Origin: Flavobacteriaceae bacterium
Lineage (GTDB): Bacteria; Bacteroidota; Bacteroidia; Flavobacteriales; Flavobacteriaceae
NCBI GenBank assembly: GCA_019752245.1
Contig: JAIEMH010000121.1
Coordinates: 1-8,719, forward strand
Length of the DNA stretch: 8,719 bases
Reading direction: 5' to 3'
Shown here: piece by piece, positions 1 to 6,295 of the stretch
Layout: every line of letters starts with the position of its first letter
How positions within the stretch are numbered: the first letter of the stretch is position 1
Made by a program: the position numbers and the translations under genes
The notes under the pieces: generated by a model
Databases searched by the model: none
The model's input: only the letters and a program-made list of their open reading frames with translations
What the model was told of the DNA's origin: nothing

Positions 1-849
1 AAGTTCATTTGCTCTTTTGGGAAGGATTTTTTTATTATTAAACAACAAAATGTGCATTTCTCCTAAAATTAATTTCATAAACCACTGAGGAATATTGGGT
101 AAAAACAAAGGTCTTTTTAAATGCTTGGCTATTGCTTTTGTAAGGTCTTGATTGGAAATATAATTTGGAGCAACTGCATTAATTATTCCTTCGGTTTGAT
201 TTTGAATTACAAAATAATACAAGTTAGCAATATCGTGCAAATGTATCCAAGATTGCATTTGTTTTCCTGAACCAAAACCTGAACCAACATACATTTTTAT
301 TGGCTTTATCATTTCTAGAAGCGCACCTCCTTTATCTGAAAATACAACTCCAGTTCGAAGTTTTGTTACTTTAATATTTAATAGTTGAAATTGATCGGCG
401 CTTTCCTCCCATTTTACAACAACATGACCTAAAAATGAACTGTCTATTTCTGCAGATTTTTCGTCGTAAACGTTTGTATAACTGTCTGGATAAATTGCTG
501 TTCCAGATGCAGAAATGAAGTGCTTAACTTGGTTTGGTGCTTTCTTTAGCAAACTAAATAAAAGATTAGCAGATAAAACACGACTTTCTATAAGCTCTTG
601 TTTATAAGACTTTGTCCAGCGTTTAGAAATTGATGCACCAGCTAAATGAACGATTGCGTCTACTCCATCAATGCAATTATCATCTATTTTACCTTCTTGT
701 GGATTCCAATAAAATCCGTGGTAATTAGATTTATTTTTAATTTTTAATGGCGATGTAGTTAAGTAGTGAACAACGTGGTTGTTTTGCAAAAGTAAATCAA
801 CCAATTCTTGTCCTATCAATCCTGTTGCGCCTGTAATTAGAATTTTCAT
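1..849 (-). CDS. TIGR01777-family NAD(P)-binding epimerase/oxidoreductase, C-terminus cut off by window edge
   Basis: I translated this minus-strand frame by hand; it stays open from an ATG at 847-849 through all 283 codons to the left edge, so the stop lies outside. The protein begins MKILITGATGLIGQ, the glycine-rich Rossmann motif (GxTGxIG) that binds NAD(P). Further on are VDAIVHLAGASI, where short-chain and epimerase families carry a similar motif, ISASGTAIYPDS with the likely active-site region, VVFSDKGALLEMI, and SWIHLHDIAN, a signature of the TIGR01777 (YfcH-like) extended SDR family. The last visible residues (NKKILPKRANEL) fit the DUF1731 C-terminal tail, so only about 15-25 residues should be missing from a family length near 300. 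The family is sometimes linked to nucleotide-sugar or cell-division functions, but its substrate is unknown. The gene stands alone, separated from the next minus-strand gene by a terminator. The family call is firm; a specific reaction is not. Confidence 0.9.
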   Translation of the reverse strand, partial: MKILITGATGLIGQELVDLLLQNNHVVHYLTTSPLKIKNKSNYHGFYWNPQEGKIDDNCIDGVDAIVHLAGASISKRWTKSYKQELIESRVLSANLLFSLLKKAPNQVKHFISASGTAIYPDSYTNVYDEKSAEIDSSFLGHVVVKWEESADQFQLLNIKVTKLRTGVVFSDKGGALLEMIKPIKMYVGSGFGSGKQMQSWIHLHDIANLYYFVIQNQTEGIINAVAPNYISNQDLTKAIAKHLKRPLFLPNIPQWFMKLILGEMHILLFNNKKILPKRANEL

Positions 850-864
850 TGCTTGATTTTTATT

Positions 865-872
865 CAAAATTA
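865..872 (-). promoter_or_regulatory. Candidate -7 element for the epimerase gene
   Basis: On the minus strand this reads TAATTTTG, a full match to the Bacteroidota -7 consensus TAnnTTTG, 15 bases upstream of the ATG. No TTTG stands at the expected 17-23 base spacing upstream, so only half of the promoter is supported. In DNA this AT-rich a chance match is quite possible. If real, the leader would be only about ten bases. Confidence 0.35.
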
Positions 873-938
873 CGAGGATTGTGTCAAAAAAGTACGTTAA
901 TTATTATTGGTTTAACTTTTGTTGAAGATTTTAACTAC

Positions 939-967
939 AAAAAAATCCCAATTTTCATTGGGATTTT
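939..967 (-). terminator. Rho-independent terminator of the DUF4870-PadR-PspC-GIN unit
   Basis: A perfect 11-bp stem (942-952 with 957-967, core TCCCAAT/ATTGGGA) closes a four-base loop. In minus-strand reading the stem runs into seven consecutive T residues (945 down to 939). It begins 25 bases after the stop of the GIN lipoprotein gene and lies between that gene and the epimerase gene, so it should end the four-gene transcript. Confidence 0.85.
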
Positions 968-991
968 AATACAACTAATCAATAAATAATT

Positions 992-1723
992 CTAATGGCT
1001 AGAAACGCTACCGCCAGAAGTTTCTTCTTTAACAATGGTTTTTGGAGTTCCAACATAATCAATTGATGCGCCACTTGATGCTTTTGCATTTAGGCTAACT
1101 ATTGGGTGAACATCTGTTGAACTTCCGCTTGTTGATTGAGCAATTACTTCATTAACCAACAAATCTTTTGCATCAATATCGCTTCCGCTTGAAGATGCTG
1201 TGTTATATTTTAGGGCTTTTCCTAGAATTGTAATAGTACTTCCACTTGTCGCCTCGCTAGATATTTCATCGAACTCGACATTGATAGTAATCTCACTTCC
1301 GCTGCTAGATTTTGCTTTTAAACTTAATCCTTTCAAAACATTTTTAGAACTAATGTTAGAACCGCTTGTGGTTTCTAATCCTTCAATTGTTGGCATTTTA
1401 ACTCTTACAATTTCAGATTCTGCGCTATAAATGTTTTCGTCAGAGGTTACAATTAAAGTTCCGTTTTCTACTTTAGTTGTTATGTGACTTAATAAATTTT
1501 GATCCGCTTCTACTTCTACAGCAACTTCATTTCCTTGTTCTACAATTACTTCCAATCCGCGACTTACCGATATTTTAGTGAAATTTTCGGTTATCGTTCT
1601 TTTTTCAGTTTGAACATTTCCGTTTCCTTTTATTCCATCAAATACTTGATTGCATGATGTGAACAATAACGCAACTATAGCTGCAATTAAAAATTTTGTA
1701 CAAAAAACTATAAATTTTATCAT
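992..1723 (-). CDS. Head-GIN (DUF2807) lipoprotein with SSGS ladder repeats
   Basis: This 243-residue protein starts with a hydrophobic signal segment ending LLFTSC, a lipobox with Cys24 as the probable lipidated residue, so it should be a lipoprotein exported across the inner membrane. The segment TITENFTKISVSRGLEVIV (about 43-61) and the following EVEADQNLLSHI are typical of the putative auto-transporter adhesin head-GIN domain (DUF2807, PF10988). From residue 119 a TSGS/SSGS/SSGA/TSGG motif recurs at about 119, 140, 159, 178, 198, 216 and 235, a spacing of 18-21 residues that suggests one motif per turn of a right-handed beta-helix. The start lies two bases after the PspC stop, so the two genes are almost certainly co-transcribed and perhaps translationally coupled. 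Function in this family is not established; a surface or periplasmic structural or sensing role is inference. Confidence 0.9.
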   Translation of the reverse strand: MIKFIVFCTKFLIAAIVALLFTSCNQVFDGIKGNGNVQTEKRTITENFTKISVSRGLEVIVEQGNEVAVEVEADQNLLSHITTKVENGTLIVTSDENIYSAESEIVRVKMPTIEGLETTSGSNISSKNVLKGLSLKAKSSSGSEITINVEFDEISSEATSGSTITILGKALKYNTASSSGSDIDAKDLLVNEVIAQSTSGSSTDVHPIVSLNAKASSGASIDYVGTPKTIVKEETSGGSVSSH

Positions 1724-1725
1724 GA

Positions 1726-3465
1726 TTAATTGGTTTTAATGATTATTCCGTGTTCATCAATTGTTAAACTTCCTGGTTTTCCTTTAGTAGTTTGAATAAC
1801 TTCTTTTCCGTTTACTTTTACTGAAATTGTTTTAATCGAATCGTTATCTTCAGTAACATTTACATCTTCAGTTTCAACATCTCCATGCTCATTTTCATCG
1901 GCTGGACAATTTAAACATTTTACTTGAGATTCGCCAACTTTATAAATGTAATTACTTGAACTATAATGAATATTAAAAAACTGATCGTCAGATCTATCAA
2001 AGTTTTGAACTGTTTCATCTACTTTTAAAATCGTTCCTTTTGGTAAATACAAGAATAATTCTACGCTTTGATTTCTAAATTTATTTGCTACTTCAGTCAA
2101 CAAATAGTTATCAAGTATTAATTGATTTCCTACAATTTTATAACTGTATTTAATTTTTTCTGCACGTTTTTTTGCTTCATCTGCTGTTTTTCCGACTGCT
2201 AATTTTTCGACTTGAATATATGGAGCAACTTCATCAGTTTTTAAAACTTGAATGGTAACATTGTTTGAATAAATTACTTCATTATTATTTTCATCTTGTG
2301 TCAATTCAAAATCTGAATGACGGTAATTATCTTTAGAATAAAAATCATTGTTTTTCATTTTAATAAAAAGAGTGTCGGTTAAAGCCAAATTGATAGTTTC
2401 CTTTTTCACATCTTTCCCATCATAAGCTATTTGAGTCGCTTCATTTATCCCTATTGAAATCAATATTCCTACTGCGATAATCCAAACGGCAAGCAAACTA
2501 TATTTAGCTATATTTCCAATTGATCTTAAATTAGTTACCAATAATTTCAATCCTAATATTAAGAAGAAAAACATTGGAATTCCTGCAGCTAATAAAAATA
2601 AAATTCCTTGAGCCCAAAGTGGTGTTTCTAAACCAATTGGTGTGCTAATATGATTGATTATAGTGTTCTTTGGCAACGATGATGAAAACATTAAAACTAT
2701 AGATGCAATACAAATTCCTAGTAAAGAAATTGATGAAATAACCACAATTATTGCACCTAAAACTTTTGCAAAAGCACTAAAAATAGTAGTAAAAACATCA
2801 CCTAATCTGCTTCCTACAGATTCTGCACCCGATTTTACTTTGTTTCCTAAATCGTCATAATTTACATTTTTTATTTTTTCAGAAACACTGTCAAATTCTT
2901 CTCTAACTTTTTTTTCTATGTTAGAAATTGTAACTGGTTCTCCGCGCATTTCTAGTTTTTCTGATGTAGTTACAGCTTTAGGAGTTGCAATCCAAAGAAT
3001 TAAATAAGCCAACAATCCCCAACCAACTGTAATACAAGTAAATAATATAAAAATTACTTTAATCCAAACTGCATCAATACCTGTATAATAAGAAAGTCCA
3101 GTACAAACACCACCTATTAATCCTCTGTCTTTGTCTCGGTACAATTTTTTTCTGCCAGTAGTCGCAAAATTAGAGTTTGTTTCTTGTGTTGTTCCGTCAT
3201 CATCAATTCTATAATCTTCGGGTTGTCCCATTACGGTAACAACTTCGTCAACATCTTTATTATTGATAACGTGTTTGTCACTTTTTTGTCTTTCTGCAAA
3301 AAGTTCAGCCACACGCATTTCAATGTCTTTCATGATTTCATCTTTACCAGAAGAATTTGAAAGTGAACGTTTTATTGCGTCAAAATATCTTGATAACTTT
3401 TGGTATGCATCTTCATCTATGTGAAAAAATAAACCACCTATATTAATATTTACTGTTTTGTTCAT
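1726..3465 (-). CDS. PspC-domain multi-pass membrane protein
   Basis: The 579-residue protein opens with a soluble region (about 1-100) beginning MNKTVNINIGGLFFHIDEDA, found in front of PspC domains in Bacteroidota. The PspC domain follows at about 106-173, with KKLYRDKDRGLIGGVCTGL and a membrane span ending YLILWIATPKA. Further hydrophobic segments lie near 236-270, 290-320 and 330-350. Residues 351-579 are a hydrophilic, probably periplasmic domain with a CLNC pair at 517-520 that could form a disulfide or bind metal. PspC in Proteobacteria belongs to the phage-shock response to membrane damage, but this long form is far larger than the ~120-residue enterobacterial PspC, so the same role cannot be assumed. 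The gene lies five bases after padR-like and two bases before the GIN gene. It is annotated as PspC-domain with good confidence; its signal is unknown. Confidence 0.9.
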   Translation of the reverse strand: MNKTVNINIGGLFFHIDEDAYQKLSRYFDAIKRSLSNSSGKDEIMKDIEMRVAELFAERQKSDKHVINNKDVDEVVTVMGQPEDYRIDDDGTTQETNSNFATTGRKKLYRDKDRGLIGGVCTGLSYYTGIDAVWIKVIFILFTCITVGWGLLAYLILWIATPKAVTTSEKLEMRGEPVTISNIEKKVREEFDSVSEKIKNVNYDDLGNKVKSGAESVGSRLGDVFTTIFSAFAKVLGAIIVVISSISLLGICIASIVLMFSSSLPKNTIINHISTPIGLETPLWAQGILFLLAAGIPMFFFLILGLKLLVTNLRSIGNIAKYSLLAVWIIAVGILISIGINEATQIAYDGKDVKKETINLALTDTLFIKMKNNDFYSKDNYRHSDFELTQDENNNEVIYSNNVTIQVLKTDEVAPYIQVEKLAVGKTADEAKKRAEKIKYSYKIVGNQLILDNYLLTEVANKFRNQSVELFLYLPKGTILKVDETVQNFDRSDDQFFNIHYSSSNYIYKVGESQVKCLNCPADENEHGDVETEDVNVTEDNDSIKTISVKVNGKEVIQTTKGKPGSLTIDEHGIIIKTN

Positions 3466-3470
3466 GATTG

Positions 3471-3800
3471 TTATTTTTGATTGGTTATGATGTTTACAGC
3501 GTCAGACAATTCTGTCCATGTGCCATTTAATTCGTTTAAAAATGTTTTTCCTAGTTCGGTCAACTCATAATATTTTCTTGGCGGACCTGATGTTGATTCT
3601 TCCCAACGATAGTTGAGTAAACCGTCATTTTTTAATCTTGTCAATAGTGGATAAACTGTTCCTTCTACTACAAGCAATTTAGCGTTTTTTAAAGTATCTA
3701 GTATTTCAGATGTGTAGGCTTCTTTTTCTTTTAAAACAGATAAGATGCAGAACTCTAAAACACCTTTACGCATCTGGGCTTTTGTGTTTTCAATGTTCAT
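3471..3800 (-). CDS. PadR-family transcriptional regulator
   Basis: This 109-residue protein matches the minimal PadR length of Bacteroidota. A winged-helix DNA-binding domain is visible: MRKGVLEFCILSVLKEKEAY (10-29), the recognition region EGTVYPLLTRLKNDGLL (46-62), and the wing with SGPPRKYYELTELGK (71-85), which is the PadR signature. A short C-terminal helix (about 86-106) would provide the dimer contact. PadR proteins are usually repressors released by a small molecule or a membrane signal. The gene sits between DUF4870 and PspC genes, with 59 bases before it and five after, so it is probably a local repressor of this operon. The family is certain; ligand and operator are unknown. Confidence 0.95.
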   Translation of the reverse strand: MNIENTKAQMRKGVLEFCILSVLKEKEAYTSEILDTLKNAKLLVVEGTVYPLLTRLKNDGLLNYRWEESTSGPPRKYYELTELGKTFLNELNGTWTELSDAVNIITNQK

Positions 3801-3859
3801 AATTCGATTTTGATTTTTTTGATTAAACTATTCATTTTTTGATTGATGATGATTAAATG

Positions 3860-4315
3860 TTATTTAAAAAACGGAATGCTTAGCGGATATTTGTAACGCT
3901 CTCCGTTAGTAGCCTTTACAGCGGCATATATTATAAGTACAAATTCTATAACTTTTAGAAATCCAAAGATTAACGCTGCAATTACTATTAAAGTTATTTT
4001 TCCAGAAATAGCACTAAAATTAAAATCATGAAATTCGAAATCACAACCATGAAAAGCATTTCTAAAAGCAATATTATTTAGTACCAAATAAATAATTACA
4101 GGAATTGCGATTAAACACAATACTAAACTGTAAAGAAAAATACTCAATTGAAAATTCAATGCTTGCTTTCCGTTGTAATCAATAAATTCTGAGTCATTCT
4201 TCTTTGAACTCCAAATAATAATTGGAAAAATAAAATTTCCAAAAGGAATAAAATACTGAGTCAAAGCACTCAAATGTGTTAATGATGAAATTGTTCTTTC
4301 GTTAGATGTTATCAT
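3860..4315 (-). CDS. DUF4870-domain (Tic20-like) membrane protein
   Basis: The protein has 151 residues. Family motifs include LTHLSALTQYFIPFGNFIFP at 12-31, the conserved DYNGKQALNFQLSI at 46-59 and the C-terminal AAVKATNGERYKYPLSIPF at 131-149. Hydrophobic segments near 20-36, 56-80 and 105-132 suggest a small integral membrane protein. A His/Asp/Phe-rich linker (CDFEFHDFNF, 91-100) joins the second and third segments. It is first in the minus-strand unit and its promoter faces away from the DUF4442 gene. DUF4870 proteins have no proven biochemical function. Their frequent company with PspC and PadR genes suggests a role in membrane homeostasis, which is inference from context. Confidence 0.88.
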   Translation of the reverse strand: MITSNERTISSLTHLSALTQYFIPFGNFIFPIIIWSSKKNDSEFIDYNGKQALNFQLSIFLYSLVLCLIAIPVIIYLVLNNIAFRNAFHGCDFEFHDFNFSAISGKITLIVIAALIFGFLKVIEFVLIIYAAVKATNGERYKYPLSIPFFK

Positions 4316-4387
4316 TTTGTTTGATTTAAAATTGATGATTGAAACCCAAAATCAATAATACTATAGATAGACTATTAATTTCTTATA

Positions 4388-4395
4388 CAAAGATA
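4388..4395 (-). promoter_or_regulatory. -7 element of the DUF4870-PadR-PspC-GIN operon
   Basis: Minus-strand TATCTTTG matches TAnnTTTG exactly, 72 bases upstream of the DUF4870 start. This predicts transcription starting near 4381 and a leader of about 65 bases. A TTTG lies at 4422-4425, but its 26-base spacing is wider than the usual 17-23, so the -33 element is weak. This would suit a promoter whose activity depends on a regulator. Confidence 0.55.
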
Positions 4396-4407
4396 CAACC
4401 AAAAAAA

Positions 4408-4430
4408 GGTATTATGCATTACAAAGTACC
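4408..4430. promoter_or_regulatory. Candidate operator (imperfect palindrome), possibly for the PadR protein
   Basis: This 23-base site has ends GGTA and TACC and an ATGCAT near its centre (4414-4419). Eight of the eleven half-site positions are dyad-symmetric. It covers the zone where the -33 element of the minus-strand promoter should sit, so a bound dimer would block RNA polymerase. A second ATGCAT lies at 4470-4475 near the divergent plus-strand gene. Assignment to the PadR protein is inferred only from operon membership. Confidence 0.35.
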
Positions 4431-4486
4431 TAAATTTAACATTTTTTTAACAAAAACACTTTAGTATGAATGCATAGTATTTTTTG

Positions 4487-4494
4487 TATATTTA
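4487..4494 (+). promoter_or_regulatory. Possible -7 element for the DUF4442 gene
   Basis: TATATTTA departs from TAnnTTTG only at the last base and lies 18 bases before the ATG at 4513. No TTTG is found at the expected upstream spacing. Some promoter must lie here because the upstream gene is divergent, but this assignment is tentative. Confidence 0.35.
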
Positions 4495-4512
4495 CAACAA
4501 AATCAATACTTC

Positions 4513-4965
4513 ATGGAATTTTCACCTGCTAAATTAAACACTTTTTTATTCTTTAAATTACCATCTGCTTTTTGGTGTGGTGTAAGAGTAAAAACAATTT
4601 CTCCACTAAAATGTGAAGCTACGGTTAAACATAGATGGCTAAATCAAAATCCGTTTAACTCAATGTACTTTGCAGTTCAAGCAATGGCAGCCGAACTTAC
4701 AACTGGTGCTTTAGTAATGTATCAAATAAAGAAAAGCGGCAAAAACATATCAATGTTAGTAGCCAACAACAAAGGTAATTTTACAAAAAAAGCAAAAGGC
4801 AGAATAACTTTTACCTGCAATGATGGTCATTTAATAGAAGAAGCAATACAAAAAACAATTGCAACTAGCGAAGGCGAAACGTTTTGGTTAAAATCTATTG
4901 GTGTAGATGAAAAAGGCGATCAAGTCTCGGAAATGGATTTTGAATGGAGTGTTCGCATAAAATAA
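4513..4965 (+). CDS. DUF4442-domain protein, hotdog-fold thioesterase-like
   Basis: The 150-residue protein fits the length of DUF4442 (PF14539), relatives of the PaaI/YiiD hotdog thioesterases. It begins directly with the family region: FKLPSAFWCGVRVKTISPLK (14-33), a beta-strand with KHRWLNQNPFNSMYF (39-53), then the central hotdog helix YFAVQAMAAELTTGALVM (52-69), where acyl-CoA hydrolases place part of their active site. No signal peptide is present, so it should be cytoplasmic. Acyl-CoA hydrolysis has been suggested from the fold but is not shown for this family. It is divergent from the PspC unit and 66 bases ahead of the secreted GIN-like gene, with a separate promoter-like site between them. 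Confidence 0.85.
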   Translation: MEFSPAKLNTFLFFKLPSAFWCGVRVKTISPLKCEATVKHRWLNQNPFNSMYFAVQAMAAELTTGALVMYQIKKSGKNISMLVANNKGNFTKKAKGRITFTCNDGHLIEEAIQKTIATSEGETFWLKSIGVDEKGDQVSEMDFEWSVRIK

Positions 4966-5004
4966 ATAAGAAGTATTTTATAATTCTTTTAACAAAGCTT
5001 TTTA

Positions 5005-5012
5005 TAAATTTG
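5005..5012 (+). promoter_or_regulatory. Candidate -7 element for the secreted GIN-like gene
   Basis: TAAATTTG is a full match to TAnnTTTG, 19 bases upstream of the ATG at 5032, giving a leader of roughly a dozen bases. The -33 region (around 4983-4990) is T-rich but has no TTTG. It suggests that the gene can be transcribed apart from the DUF4442 gene. Confidence 0.45.
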
Positions 5013-5031
5013 ACCTCAAATTAAAATTAGA

Positions 5032-5868
5032 ATGAAAAAATCAATATTGCTACTTGCACTGGTACTTATAAGCTCATTAGCATTTTCTCAAAAGAAAGAA
5101 AAAGTAAAAGGTTCTAAAATTGTTACAACAGAAATAAAAAAAATAGAAAATTTTGAAGCGCTGGAAGTTTTAGATAATCTAGAAGTTTTTTTAGTAAAAG
5201 GAACAGAATGCGGATTAGAAATTGAAGCCGACGACAACCTTCATGATGCAATAGATATAGTTTTAAACGGATCAACTTTAAAATTATCAACTTTAAAAAA
5301 TGCATTTGGATATAAAAAATTAAGCATTAGGATTACATATACCGATGATTTTAAATCCGTGATTGCAAGAAATGAAGCTTCAATCACTGCTCTTGCCGAT
5401 GTAGAATTAGATTCGGTTACTTTTAAAAGTTATGATGAATCTAACTTGTTTTTAAATTCTAAATCCAAGAACATAACCATTTTAATGGATGATAAATCGA
5501 AAGCCGAATTAAACTCAAAAGCCGAAAAAACAAGCATAACTTTGAGTAAAAATGCAAAACTTAAAGCTTTAATTACTTCTAAAGAACTAACATTTGATAT
5601 GTATCAAAAAACTGATGCTGTTGTTGAAGGTGACATTGATAGTTTAAAACTTCGACTTGACAACAATGCGTCATTTGAAGGTAAAAAATTAATTACTAAA
5701 ACTGCAGAACTAACCGCAGAATTATATTCCAAAGCAAGTATTTTAGTCGATACAAGTATAACAATAGAAGCCTCAGGGAAATCGGAAATTCAATTATTTG
5801 GTGATCAAAAAATAGAATTAAAGCGTTTTGTTGATAGTGCAATTTTAATAAAAAAACCAACAAAATAA
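5032..5868 (+). CDS. Secreted head-GIN (DUF2807)-like protein
   Basis: This 278-residue protein has a clear signal peptide (MKKSILLLALVLISSLAFSQ), probably cut next to Gln20 as in many flavobacterial exported proteins. There is no lipobox. The region KKIENFEALEVLDNLEVFLV (36-55), then the acidic IEADDNLHDAI (64-74), resembles the start of the DUF2807 head-GIN domain in the lipoprotein at 992-1723. The rest is a run of short hydrophobic beta-strands alternating with Ser/Lys/Asp-rich turns (SITALADVELDSVTF, SNLFLNSKSKNITILMDD, KAELNSKAEKTSITLSK), spaced roughly 19-22 residues and consistent with a beta-helix. It lacks the SSGS ladder, so it is a diverged relative and not a recent duplicate. Function is unknown; a periplasmic or surface location is likely. 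Confidence 0.82.
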   Translation: MKKSILLLALVLISSLAFSQKKEKVKGSKIVTTEIKKIENFEALEVLDNLEVFLVKGTECGLEIEADDNLHDAIDIVLNGSTLKLSTLKNAFGYKKLSIRITYTDDFKSVIARNEASITALADVELDSVTFKSYDESNLFLNSKSKNITILMDDKSKAELNSKAEKTSITLSKNAKLKALITSKELTFDMYQKTDAVVEGDIDSLKLRLDNNASFEGKKLITKTAELTAELYSKASILVDTSITIEASGKSEIQLFGDQKIELKRFVDSAILIKKPTK

Positions 5869-5888
5869 TTTTTTTAAAAATTATTTTG
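5861..5888 (+). terminator. AT-only hairpin overlapping the stop of the GIN-like gene
   Basis: A perfect 13-bp inverted repeat (5861-5873 with 5876-5888) contains the TAA stop at 5866-5868. Apart from its outer C-G pair it is all A/T, and it is followed by TTTAG. It may be a weak terminator or a 3'-end stabilising structure. The missing GC core makes efficient termination doubtful. Confidence 0.45.
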
Positions 5889-5895
5889 TTTAGTC

Positions 5896-5925
5896 TTTGA
5901 AAAGTTGATTATTGTTATATATTTG
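5896..5925 (+). promoter_or_regulatory. Bacteroidota-type promoter of the tRNA pair
   Basis: TTTG at 5896-5899 (-33) and TATATTTG at 5918-5925 (-7) are separated by 18 bases. Both elements and the spacing fit the Bacteroidota housekeeping sigma consensus, making this one of the two most complete promoters in the window. It predicts a start near 5932, about 18 bases before tRNA-Pro. Confidence 0.75.
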
Positions 5926-5949
5926 CACTCGGAATTTGTAACAAAATTT

Positions 5950-6024
5950 CGGGGTGTAGCGTAGCCCGGTTATCGCGCCTGCTTTGGGAGCAGGAGGCCG
6001 CAGGTTCGAATCCTGCCACCCCGA
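5950..6024 (+). tRNA. tRNA-Pro, anticodon TGG
   Basis: The cloverleaf closes fully: acceptor CGGGGTG (5950-5956) with CACCCCG (6017-6023) and discriminator A6024; D-stem GCG/CGC (5959-5961 and 5974-5976); anticodon stem CCTGC/GCAGG (5978-5982 and 5990-5994); T-stem GCAGG/CCTGC around loop TTCGAAT. The anticodon TGG at 5985-5987 reads CCN proline codons. The 3' CCA is not encoded and must be added after transcription. It is the first gene of a two-tRNA transcript. Confidence 0.97.
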
Positions 6025-6058
6025 CTTTTTTTAGTTTTTTTATAAAAAAACTTATTTT

Positions 6059-6132
6059 GGTTCCATAGCTCAGCTGGATAGAGCAACGCACTTCTAATGC
6101 GTAGGTCGAAGGTTCGAATCCTTCTGGGATCA
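6059..6132 (+). tRNA. tRNA-Arg, anticodon TCT
   Basis: The acceptor GGTTCCA (6059-6065) pairs with TGGGATC (6125-6131), using two G-U wobbles, with discriminator A6132. Other stems are D GCTC/GAGC, anticodon ACGCA/TGCGT (6086-6090 and 6098-6102) and T GAAGG/CCTTC around TTCGAAT. The anticodon TCT (6093-6095) reads AGA/AGG. CCA is not encoded. It lies 34 bases after tRNA-Pro and is followed at once by a recombinase gene. tRNA 3' ends are the usual target of such enzymes, so this is the likely attachment site. Confidence 0.97.
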
Positions 6133-6160
6133 CAACAAGGATTAAAATCCTAGTCAATGT

Positions 6161-6204
6161 AAGCACACAAACATACGGGAAACCGCATGTAGTGTGCTTT
6201 TTTT
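6161..6204 (+). terminator. Strong terminator of the tRNA operon with GAAA tetraloop
   Basis: AAGCACAC (6161-6168) pairs with GTGTGCTT (6192-6199). Above a small internal loop are ACAT/ATGT and CGG/CCG pairs, capped by a GAAA tetraloop (6179-6182), and a run of seven T (6198-6204) follows. It lies 28 bases after tRNA-Arg and should release the tRNA transcript before the recombinase gene. Confidence 0.85.
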
Positions 6205-6259
6205 GTTTAATTTTTTCACAACATTGACAATGATTTTAACCAATTCCGACCGCATTTTT

Positions 6260-6294
6260 GACACTCAGTTGAACACTCAACGATATCGCGTGTC
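6260..6294 (+). repeat. Nested inverted and direct repeats just upstream of the recombinase start
   Basis: An outer GACAC/GTGTC pair (6260-6264 and 6290-6294) encloses an inner GTTGA/TCAAC hairpin with loop ACAC (6268-6281) and the palindrome CGATATCG (6281-6288). The heptamer ACACTCA is also directly repeated at 6261-6267 and 6273-6279. The block ends one base before the ATG at 6296. It could be a regulatory or recombinase-binding site, or an RNA hairpin controlling translation. Its role is inference. Confidence 0.5.
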
Positions 6295-6295
6295 T

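Noticed and set aside
1200..2860. Plus-strand ORFs at 1200-1430 and 2654-2860
   Set aside because: Both lie fully inside strongly supported minus-strand genes (GIN lipoprotein and PspC) and have no recognisable domain or start context.
5123..5305. Minus-strand 60-codon Leu/Lys/Phe-rich ORF
   Set aside because: It is antisense to the secreted GIN-like gene, with the low-complexity composition expected from the complement of A-rich coding DNA.
6005..6124. Shared GGTTCGAATCCT in the two tRNAs as an attL/attR pair
   Set aside because: This 12-base match is the conserved T-loop region of both tRNAs and only about 110 bases apart, so it does not bound an element.
5915..6166. Minus-strand 83-codon ORF across the two tRNA genes
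   Set aside because: It is the antisense of both tRNAs. Phrases such as GFEPSTYALEVRCSIQLSYG and GFEPAASCSQSRRDNRA are the well-known spurious peptides made by translating the complement of T-stems and anticodon stems.
6194..6295. GTG start of the recombinase at 6194, adding 34 residues
   Set aside because: The GTG lies in the 3' arm of the tRNA terminator, and the added residues come from its T-run and from a repeat-rich block. The typical integrase opening MKTTFYLRT is at 6296; ATG 6230 remains a possible alternative.
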